Part shown: positions 57,580-64,000 of the stretch, one piece after another
How positions within the stretch are numbered: position 1 is the stretch's first letter
Layout: the number at the start of each line of letters is the position of its first letter
Origin: Pelobacter seleniigenes DSM 18267
GTDB taxonomy: Bacteria > Desulfobacterota > Desulfuromonadia > Desulfuromonadales > Geopsychrobacteraceae
DNA length: 64,000 nt
Assembly: GCF_000711225.1 (NCBI RefSeq)
Contig: NZ_JOMG01000002.1
Span: forward strand, 1,686,501 to 1,750,500
Direction: 5' to 3'
Position numbers and translations under genes: made by a program
Notes under the pieces: model-generated
The model's input: only the letters and a program-made list of their open reading frames with translations
Database searches by the model: none
What the model was told of the DNA's origin: nothing

Positions 57580-58644
57580 ATGACGGCTATCGAACTGATG
57601 GGAACGTCCCAACAGGTGGTCTGGGGGATGACCAGTATCCAGTTTTTTTTCATGGTCCAGGTTGCTGCGGCCTGTATCGGCCTGGCCGCGGCGCAGCGGC
57701 TGGTTGCCCGCCAGGCCCTGGAACCCTATGCCGGGGTCGGCCTGTTTCTCGGTCTGGGGCTGGCCGTGACCGCGCCCCTCAACCTGATTCTCGAACTTCA
57801 CCAGCCCCTGCGCTTTCTGTCCATGCTTTATCGGACTCACCTGACTTCGCCCCTCTCCTGGGGGGTGTTTATCCTGCTTGGCTTTATGCTGGTGAGCGCC
57901 TGCTTTGCGCTGGTTGTGCTGCGGGAAAAACTGACCACGGCCTGCTCGGACAACCTGGATCGTCGCGCGTCCGGGGGCAGGGTCAAGGTGCTGGCGCTGC
58001 TCACCCTGCTGGCCGCAACGCTGATTTTTCTTTACAGCAGCATGGACCTGGCTGCGGTCAAAGGCCGCGGGCTCTGGCATTCCTCCATTGTCCCGGTGGT
58101 GTTCATCTGCTCTGCGCTGGCAGCGGCAACCGGGCTGAGCGGTCTGTTCGCCATGCTGGTCAAGCGTTTGAACCAGGAACGGTTGACCCTGCTGCGCGGC
58201 TGGCTGGGCTTTTTCCTGACCTTGCAGCTGTTTGCGCAGGTGCTCTGGTTCCTGATCGCCTTTGTCTTCGGCGACAGTTTCGGCCGCTTTGCCTTTGACT
58301 ATATTCTGGCCGCCGGGTTCGGAAATTTCATTGTCCTCGGCCTGGGCGGCACAATTCTGCTGCCACTGGTGCTGCTCTACTGGGCCCGCTCTTCGCGCCT
58401 GCTGTTTGCCCTGGCCGCGCTGCTGAGTCTGGCCGGAGCCTACCTGGTGCGCTGGAATGTCATTATTACCGGCCAGCAGCTGCCGCGCACCGGCACCGCG
58501 CTGCTCCCCTTTGCGCCGGAGTGGTGGGGGCAGGGGGGACTGTTGCAGGCCCTGGCACCGTTGGCTCTGTGGATATTGCTGATGATTCTTGCAACCTGGA
58601 CCGGTCCTTGGAAACGTCTGGTCGGGCAACAACAGGAAGGGTAG
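57580..58644 (+). CDS. ttrC: TtrC/NrfD-type membrane quinol-oxidising subunit
   Basis: The 354-residue protein has eight to nine membrane helices and the NrfD/PsrC fold: VVWGMTSIQFFFMVQVAAACIGL at the start, ILELHQPLRFLSMLYRTHLTSPLSWGVFILLGF, the usual His/Arg/Pro loop, and a late VRWNVIITGQQLPRTG. It takes electrons from menaquinol and passes them to TtrB. ATG at 57580 follows AAGGAGG; a TTG two codons earlier overlaps the ttrB stop. Located between ttrB and ttrA as in Salmonella ttrBCA. Confidence 0.82.
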   Translation: MTAIELMGTSQQVVWGMTSIQFFFMVQVAAACIGLAAAQRLVARQALEPYAGVGLFLGLGLAVTAPLNLILELHQPLRFLSMLYRTHLTSPLSWGVFILLGFMLVSACFALVVLREKLTTACSDNLDRRASGGRVKVLALLTLLAATLIFLYSSMDLAAVKGRGLWHSSIVPVVFICSALAAATGLSGLFAMLVKRLNQERLTLLRGWLGFFLTLQLFAQVLWFLIAFVFGDSFGRFAFDYILAAGFGNFIVLGLGGTILLPLVLLYWARSSRLLFALAALLSLAGAYLVRWNVIITGQQLPRTGTALLPFAPEWWGQGGLLQALAPLALWILLMILATWTGPWKRLVGQQQEG

Positions 58645-58650
58645 GAGACC

Positions 58651-61600
58651 ATGCAGATCAAACGTCGTGATTTTGTCAAAGGCCTGGGTGCCGCTGGCGC
58701 CCTGAGTGTTTTTGCTGCCGGTAGCGCACCGACCCTTAAGGCGGTTGCCAACGGCTGGTGGGCCGGGGAAAAACCCCTCGACCGGATTGCCGGAAATGCC
58801 TTGCCCCCCGAATATTCCGTTGATCCGGCCACCGGCAAGGTGGTCGCCAATCCTGATCAGTTTATCGCCAATGCGCTCTGTAACGGCTGTACCAGTCTGT
58901 GCGGGATTCGCGCCAGGGTTGATCGCACCAGTAACCGGGTGCTGCGGGTCAGCGGCAACCCCTATCATCCCCTCTCCGCGTCTCCGGTGCTGCCCTTTCA
59001 GGCTAGTATCAGTGACAGCTTTCGCGCCCTCAGTCGCTTTGAGGAGAGCGGCCTGGCCCAGCGCTCCGTTGCCTGCAGCCGAGGCAACGCCGCTCTCGAT
59101 ATGCTTGCCGACCCCAAACGGGTGCTGACGCCCCTCAAGCGGGTCGGTCCGCGCGGCAGCGGCAAGTGGCAACCGCTCAGTTATCAGCAGCTCATCGAAG
59201 AGGTGGTCGAAGGGGGCAACCTGTTCGGCGAGGGGCAGGTCGATGGCTTGCGCGCCATCCGCGATACCAAAACCCCCATCGATCCCGCTGCGCCGGAACT
59301 GGGGCCGCGTTCCAACCAGCTGGCCATGGTCAACGGTTACAAAAACGGGCGGCTGAGTTTTGCCAAGCGCTTCGGGGTGCTGAGTTTCGGGTCGAAGAAT
59401 TTCACCGGCCATCGTGGCAACTGCGGCTTGTCGATGCGCGGCGGTTACGCGGCCCTGCTCGGCGACTGGAAGAACTATCCCCACCTTAAGCCCGACTATG
59501 CCAACTGTGAGTACTATCTGTCCATCGGCACGGCACCGGGGAACGCCGGGAATCCGTTTAAACGTCAGGCGATGCTGCTGGCCGATGCCCGCACCAGCGG
59601 GCGGATGAAATATGTGGTGGTCGATCCGGTGCTGACTAACGCGGACAGCCTGGCTGCCGGCGAGCGCTCCGAGTGGTTACCCATCACCCCGGGGACCGAC
59701 GGGGCCCTGGTCATGGGGATGATCCGTTGGATTCTCGAAACCCAGCGCTACAATGCCGACTTCCTGGCCCAGCCCAATGAAAAAGCCGCAACCGCCGCCG
59801 GAGAACCGAGCTGGTCCAATGCCACCCACCTGGTGGTTACCGATCCGGACTCTCCCCTGGACGGCACCTTTCTGCGCGCTGCGGCCCTCGGGCTGGGCAG
59901 TGCGGAGAGCATGGTGGTCATCGATGCCCGCAGCGGACAGCCGCTGGCCCAGGAGCAGGCCAGCGGTCCGGCGCAGCTGCTGTTCAGCGGGACGGTCAAT
60001 GTCGATGGGCAGGACCTGCGGGTCAAAACGTCCCTGCAGGTGCTGTTCGACGAAGCCTGCAAGTTGACCTTGGACGAGTACAGCGCCGCCTGCGGCGTGC
60101 CGGAACAGACCATCATCCGCTTGGCCGGTGAATTTACCTCCCACGGGCGCCGGGCCGTGGCCGATACCCATGGCGGGACCATGCACAGCAACGGGTTCTA
60201 CACCGCCTATGCTATCGTCATGCTCAATGCCCTGGTCGGCAATCTCAATTGGAAAGGGGGAATGAGTGCTGGCGGCGGTCGCTTTGCCGATGTCAAACCG
60301 GGTCCGCGCTACAACATGGTCAAGTTTCCGGGCAAGGTCAAACCGCAAGGGGTGACCCTCTCCCGGCACGATTTTCCCTACGAGAAAACCAGCGAGTTCA
60401 AGCGCAAGCAGGCCGCCGGCAAGCCCTACCCGGCGGATGGCCCCTGGTTCCCGCTCTCCGCCGGGCTGCAGCCGGAATTCCTCCTCGGCGGTCTCAACGG
60501 CTATCCCTATCCCCTCAAGGCGCTGATCTTCTGGAACACCAACCCGGTCTACGGTCAGTCCGGGCTGGCCGGTCAGCTCGATAAACTGCGTGATCCCAAG
60601 CGGATTCCCCTGTTGATCTGTATCGATTCCTTCCTGTCGGAGACCGCGGCGGAGTGCGATTATATTGTTCCTGATACCTCCCTCTACGAAAATTTCGCTT
60701 CGACGACGCCCTGGAGCGGAACCCTGACCAAGGTCAGCACCATCAGCTGGCCGGCGGTGGCGGCGCCGCAACAGACCACTCCGGCCGGGGACCCCATCTG
60801 CATGGAGAGTTTTCTGATCGATGTGGCCAAGCGGATGAAACTGCCCGGTTTCGGGGGACAGGCGATTCCCGATGCCGACGGCAAACTGTGGCCGCTCCAC
60901 CGCCCCCAGGACTGGTATCTGCGGCTGTTTGCCAATATTGCCTTTGACGGTCAGCCGGTTCCGGATGCCAGCGATGAGGATCTGCAGCTGACCGGGCTGG
61001 ACCGCTTTGCACCGCAGCTGAAGGCGGTCCTCAAGCCGGAAGAACAGCGTAAGGTCGGCTATGTCATGAGTCACGGCGGGCGTTTTGAAGATGAGGGGAA
61101 CAGTTACCAGGGTGAGTGGCTGAAACGTCGCTACCAGGCGCCGCTCCAGCTCTACAACGAACCCCTGGCACGGCAGCGTAACAGTATGACCGGGCAGCGC
61201 CTGTTCGGCTCCGCGACCTGGTTGCCCCCGCTGTTCCTGGATGGCAGCAAGCTTAGCGACAGCTACCCGGTGGGGCAGTGGCCGTTCCAGTTGATTTCCA
61301 CCAAGAGTCAGTACATGAACTCCGGGACCATCACCGCCCGCAAATTGCGCAAACTGCGCCCGGTCAACGAGGTCGCCATGCAGGCTGATGACGCCCGCCG
61401 CCTGGGCCTGCGCAACGGCGACCGGATCCGCCTGACCACCCCCGGCGGGCAGGCCGAGGGGCGGGTGGCGGTTCGCCACGGGGTCATGCCCGGGGTGATT
61501 GCCATCGAGCATGGCTTCGGCCACTGGCGCTACGGCAGCACGGCCATGCAGATCGGTGGGAAAACCATCGCCGCAGATCCGGACCTGGCCGCCGGGCTGG

Positions 61601-61716
61601 CCATCAACCCCCTCGGCCTGAGCGATCCTTCCCGGCCCGGCATCTCGACCCTGGCGGATTTCGTGCTGGGCGGCAATGCCCGCAACGGTCTGCCCGTGCG
61701 GGTGGAGAAAGTCTGA
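58651..61716 (+). CDS. ttrA: TtrA-like molybdopterin oxidoreductase
   Basis: The 1021-residue protein, almost the length of Salmonella TtrA, has a Tat signal (IKRRDFVKGLGAAGALSVFA), the N-terminal 4Fe-4S motif CNGCTSLCGIRARV, FRALSRFEESGLAQRS, the molybdenum Cys region GHRGNCGLSMRGGYAALLGDW, VVDPVLTNADSLA, ETAAECDYIVPDTSLYE and a C-terminal MGD-binding domain (STKSQYMNSGTITARKLR, GVMPGVIAIEHGFGHW). These fit tetrathionate reductase; related arsenate (Arr) and selenate (Srr) reductases are shorter or have different neighbours. The substrate could still be another sulfur, selenium or arsenic oxyanion. ATG follows GGTAGGAGACC. Confidence 0.78.
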   Translation: MQIKRRDFVKGLGAAGALSVFAAGSAPTLKAVANGWWAGEKPLDRIAGNALPPEYSVDPATGKVVANPDQFIANALCNGCTSLCGIRARVDRTSNRVLRVSGNPYHPLSASPVLPFQASISDSFRALSRFEESGLAQRSVACSRGNAALDMLADPKRVLTPLKRVGPRGSGKWQPLSYQQLIEEVVEGGNLFGEGQVDGLRAIRDTKTPIDPAAPELGPRSNQLAMVNGYKNGRLSFAKRFGVLSFGSKNFTGHRGNCGLSMRGGYAALLGDWKNYPHLKPDYANCEYYLSIGTAPGNAGNPFKRQAMLLADARTSGRMKYVVVDPVLTNADSLAAGERSEWLPITPGTDGALVMGMIRWILETQRYNADFLAQPNEKAATAAGEPSWSNATHLVVTDPDSPLDGTFLRAAALGLGSAESMVVIDARSGQPLAQEQASGPAQLLFSGTVNVDGQDLRVKTSLQVLFDEACKLTLDEYSAACGVPEQTIIRLAGEFTSHGRRAVADTHGGTMHSNGFYTAYAIVMLNALVGNLNWKGGMSAGGGRFADVKPGPRYNMVKFPGKVKPQGVTLSRHDFPYEKTSEFKRKQAAGKPYPADGPWFPLSAGLQPEFLLGGLNGYPYPLKALIFWNTNPVYGQSGLAGQLDKLRDPKRIPLLICIDSFLSETAAECDYIVPDTSLYENFASTTPWSGTLTKVSTISWPAVAAPQQTTPAGDPICMESFLIDVAKRMKLPGFGGQAIPDADGKLWPLHRPQDWYLRLFANIAFDGQPVPDASDEDLQLTGLDRFAPQLKAVLKPEEQRKVGYVMSHGGRFEDEGNSYQGEWLKRRYQAPLQLYNEPLARQRNSMTGQRLFGSATWLPPLFLDGSKLSDSYPVGQWPFQLISTKSQYMNSGTITARKLRKLRPVNEVAMQADDARRLGLRNGDRIRLTTPGGQAEGRVAVRHGVMPGVIAIEHGFGHWRYGSTAMQIGGKTIAADPDLAAGLAINPLGLSDPSRPGISTLADFVLGGNARNGLPVRVEKV

Positions 61717-62312
61717 TGGCCGGCCTGAACATCCCGAACGCGGCCGCCCTTTGCGAGCTGGCGGCCGCGCTCTACCTCAAGCCCCCCTCAGCCGAGTTGG
61801 TCAGTGACCTCAACGAGCTGTTTGCGGGCACGGAGAACCTCGGGGGCGACCCTTTACCGGTGCTGGTGGATGAGTATCATGAGTTGTTTTTCAATCCGGC
61901 GGCGGAGCGCTTTCATGCCCCCTTCGAATCGTTCCAGCGTGGCGGTCGTTATTGGGGTGAGCAAGCCGTTGCCGTCGGCAAGCTGTATCGGCAGAGCGGT
62001 TTCGACCCGGCTCTGTTGCAGAGCGAGAGCTATTGGCAGAGTCAGCGGATGCCGGATCAGATCGGTTTTGAGCTGGCGTTTTTCGCGGCCCTGCTGCGCA
62101 ACGCCGAAGGCCAGGTCGAGGCCCGGGATGACTTGTTGGCAACGGCCTGGGGTTTTCATCAGGCTCACATGGCGTCCTGGTTCAACGCTTACGGCGGCGG
62201 GCTGATCGCCAAAGCGCGAACCGCTCTGTACCGGTTGCTCGGCAGGTTGACCATTGAAGTGAGTGAGCTGCAGTTCGGGCTGGCGGTTGAAAGATCCTTT
62301 GCCGAACTATGA
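61716..62312 (+). CDS. TorD/DmsD-family maturation chaperone
   Basis: The 198-residue helical protein matches the TorD-like family: LAAALYLKPPSAELVSDL at the N-terminus, VDEYHELFFNPAAERFHAPFESFQ with the conserved E-Y-x-x-L-F, and GFELAFFAALLRNAEG near the C-terminus. It probably binds the Tat signal of the TtrA-like enzyme until molybdenum cofactor is loaded. Its ATG overlaps the ttrA stop by one base. It ends tail to tail with the membrane-protein gene, overlapping by six bases. Confidence 0.88.
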   Translation: MAGLNIPNAAALCELAAALYLKPPSAELVSDLNELFAGTENLGGDPLPVLVDEYHELFFNPAAERFHAPFESFQRGGRYWGEQAVAVGKLYRQSGFDPALLQSESYWQSQRMPDQIGFELAFFAALLRNAEGQVEARDDLLATAWGFHQAHMASWFNAYGGGLIAKARTALYRLLGRLTIEVSELQFGLAVERSFAEL

Positions 62313-63150
62313 CTCCGGCTGCTGAGTGCCGGCCGCCCCTGCTGCGCTGTTCGTCCTGGCGGCGAGCAATTGCCCCGGGTCGGTCGGGGCTGCGCTGCTC
62401 AGCCCGGAGCAGGGCTGGCCGAATTCCTGCTGAATCAATTGATAGGGACTGTAAATAAAGAGGAAAAATTTGAAAGATGCCATTTTCAGATAGGCATAGG
62501 TCGGCGTGATGGAGACGCAGCTCAGCAGAATCCGTAACGCCGCCTGGTCCAGATACAGCAAGGCCCCCAGCGGAATAACGGCAACAAAGAGCGTTTCCAG
62601 GATAATCCTGGCGAGAAAAAACAGCCAGGAGCCGAGCAGGACGCGCGGGGAGCGGAGCAGTTCCAGGAAAAGGCCAAATTTTTGCCGGAAGGAACCGTTG
62701 CCAAGGACCGCCAGTTTGGAAGAATAAGACAACCCCGCCATGATCAAGGGCCAGGCTGCGGCCAGCGCCAGGAGCCAGGCCCAACCCGCCAGGGCCGTTC
62801 CGCTCTGTTGCCACCAGAACCGGCAGATCCCGAACCAGAACCCCGCCCAGCCCAGGCTGAGCAGAATAATCAGTCCCAGGGCGCAGCAATCCCAGCAGAA
62901 TTGACGTAGCTTCAGGCCGGTCAGGGATTGGAGCAGGCCGGCATTGGTTTGGTCATTATGCCAGCGGCGCAGACTGCAGGCTCGCTTTCAGCCGCTCCGG
63001 ATTGACCACGCTATGCAGGATTTTGTCGAGCAGCAGGATGATGAAAATCAGCAGCACAAAGGAGCGATGCCTGACCAGCGCCCTGAGGGAATCAACGGTC
63101 AGCACGGCGAGCAGCATTTTTTTATTGGAGGGCAGCGCTGGATTCGGCAT
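62307..63150 (-). pseudogene. multi-helix membrane protein gene interrupted by a frameshift
   Basis: Starting at ATG 63150, 28 bases inside the PAP2 gene, one frame encodes a soluble start then the helix SFVLLIFIILLLDKILHSVV and runs to a stop at 62956. The adjacent frame has no stop from 62990 down to 62307 and continues seamlessly with HNDQTNAGLLQSL, then helices LGLIILLSLGWAGFWFGI, WAWLLALAAAWPLIMAGL and FFLARIILETLFVAVIPLGALL. No start codon with a binding site opens the second frame near the join. The simplest reading is one gene of about 280 residues with a one-base change near 62955-62965. I do not recognise the family. A sequencing error is equally possible. Confidence 0.55.
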
Positions 63151-64000
63151 GAGCACTCCTGGTGCTGACGATGCGACCGTTGACAAGAATCCTGGTGAAA
63201 TTTTTCCGGGCGCTCGGCAGGGTCAGAATCAGGTCATGGTCGAGTTCGGCAAAATAGCCTTTTTCGGCCAGCTGCAGCTCGAGTTGCAGGCTGTGACCGC
63301 TTCGGGACTGTTGCAGGATATGCCGGTATTTCGCCTTGATCCAGCCGAAACCGTGGGCATCGATCCGCAATAGCCCTTCAGGCGCATCGCTGTACTGAAC
63401 TTTCACCTGCTCCGGTCGCTCTTTCATCCTGATGGCAATGGTTTCAACAGTAGCCAGCTGCAGGGGATATTGACGGCTCTTGAAAAACGGTCTGCGGGTC
63501 AAAAAACCGGCACTCATCAGCACAATGGCGAGCAGAACCAGGGCGGTGATCAGGTGGCGCCGATTCCGGTTGGCTGCGGTTGCGACCCCGGCGGGAGCCG
63601 GTTCCGGAAGGTAATAGATCAGGGCCATAACCATAATGCCGATCAGGCCGAAGGACCAGAGCGCGTCACTAAGGAAATGAGCCCCCTGGACAATCCGTCC
63701 GGCCGACAACAGGACGCCGGCGGCAATTCCGCAGATGACGCCGGCGCCGGCCAGGCGTCGACTGTGCCGGTAACAACCGGCGGCGGCAAGAAAAACAAAA
63801 CCCATGGTCGCGTGTCCGCAGGGAAATGATGCCCCCTGGCCGGGCGGACCCGGATGGAAAATCGGCCGATATTCCCATTGCCCCCCGTATTCAATGGTCT
63901 GACTGGGGCGCGGTCGCCCCCAATATTGTTTCAGCACCGCATTGACCAGCAACCCGGCGCCGAGCACCGCGGTCAGGACGATCACCATACAGGGTTTGCG
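63122..64000 (-). CDS. PAP2-family phosphatase with C-terminal extension (5' end outside window)
   Basis: The frame stays open to the window edge, so the N-terminal membrane helices are missing. The visible part has the three PAP2 phosphatase motifs: KQYWGRPRP, SFPCGHATMGF (PCGH where PSGH is usual) and GRIVQGAHFLSD. Two to three helices follow, then a C-terminal region of about 130 residues after another membrane helix (LITALVLLAIVLMSAGFL), rich in strands, which ordinary PAP2 enzymes lack. It may dephosphorylate lipid A, undecaprenyl pyrophosphate or phosphatidic acid. The next gene overlaps its end by 28 bases, so the two are coupled. Confidence 0.85.
   Translation of the reverse strand, partial: RKPCMVIVLTAVLGAGLLVNAVLKQYWGRPRPSQTIEYGGQWEYRPIFHPGPPGQGASFPCGHATMGFVFLAAAGCYRHSRRLAGAGVICGIAAGVLLSAGRIVQGAHFLSDALWSFGLIGIMVMALIYYLPEPAPAGVATAANRNRRHLITALVLLAIVLMSAGFLTRRPFFKSRQYPLQLATVETIAIRMKERPEQVKVQYSDAPEGLLRIDAHGFGWIKAKYRHILQQSRSGHSLQLELQLAEKGYFAELDHDLILTLPSARKNFTRILVNGRIVSTRSAHAESSAALQ

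Noticed and set aside
59677-61524. Very long minus-strand open frame opposite ttrA
   Set aside because: High-GC third-position bias of the real plus-strand gene produces such shadows; the antisense product is Gly/His/Gln-rich without domain motifs.
1-64000. CRISPR arrays, complete insertion sequences, tRNA or rRNA genes
   Set aside because: No regularly spaced direct repeats, transposase frames or recognisable RNA gene signatures were seen on either strand.

Overview
The window looks like chromosomal DNA of a marine or brackish anaerobic Desulfuromonadales-type deltaproteobacterium (Desulfuromonas, Geopsychrobacter or Pelobacter relatives). This is inferred from gene content, not from a database match. 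The pointers are a multihaem lipoprotein cytochrome, a Desulfovibrio-like periplasmic nitrate reductase cluster with a tetrahaem protein, a tetrathionate-reductase-type molybdoenzyme, an Rnf complex, and the NAGGN osmolyte genes typical of salt-exposed bacteria.

Layout. Positions 1-3.1 kb are the proximal end of a chromosomal integron. A truncated integrase gene reads rightward; three visibly AT-richer cassettes read leftward from the attI side and are separated by attC sites whose core sequences match the cassette ends. The cassettes encode an AbiJ-like protein, a TIR protein with a ubiquitin-like tail, and a zinc-ribbon protein. From 3.4 to 14.4 kb lie housekeeping and surface genes: an EVE protein, a lipoprotein subtilase, ketopantoate reductase, phasin plus a UbiB-type kinase, thiM-thiE, a His-rich secreted protein and a periplasmic solute-binding protein. 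rnfABCDGE occupies 14.5-19.5 kb on the minus strand. After a LysE exporter and a thioesterase, 21.4-26.2 kb holds the three-gene NAGGN osmoprotectant locus.

From 26.8 to 41 kb lie a solute-binding protein/hybrid sensor kinase pair, a haem-binding beta-propeller lipoprotein, and two neighbouring secreted phosphatases of unrelated folds (PhoX-like and PhoA-like). Each phosphatase is an internal tandem duplication. From 41 to 46.5 kb are a radical SAM protein, a strong promoter-terminator pair that probably marks a small RNA, a MarR regulator, a membrane-anchored hydrolase lacking its serine nucleophile, and an EFR1-type flavodoxin/ferredoxin. From 46.5 to 53 kb, napMADGH is followed by mobA and moeA, so the enzyme and its molybdenum-cofactor maturation genes travel together.

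From 53.3 to 56.6 kb is a sensor kinase/NtrC-type regulator pair. It faces a ttrBCA-torD-like operon (56.9-62.3 kb) across a region with three TGCA...TTGCA repeats and a -24/-12 promoter, implying sigma-54 control of this respiratory oxidoreductase. The right end holds a frameshifted membrane-protein gene and a PAP2 phosphatase that runs off the window.

The strongest leads are the integron carrying a TIR/ubiquitin-like protein beside an AbiJ-like protein, the orphan small-RNA candidate at 43.2 kb, the paired duplicated phosphatases, and sigma-54 regulation of the ttr-like operon. No tRNA, rRNA, CRISPR array or complete insertion sequence was recognised. Family names come from reading motifs, not from searches.
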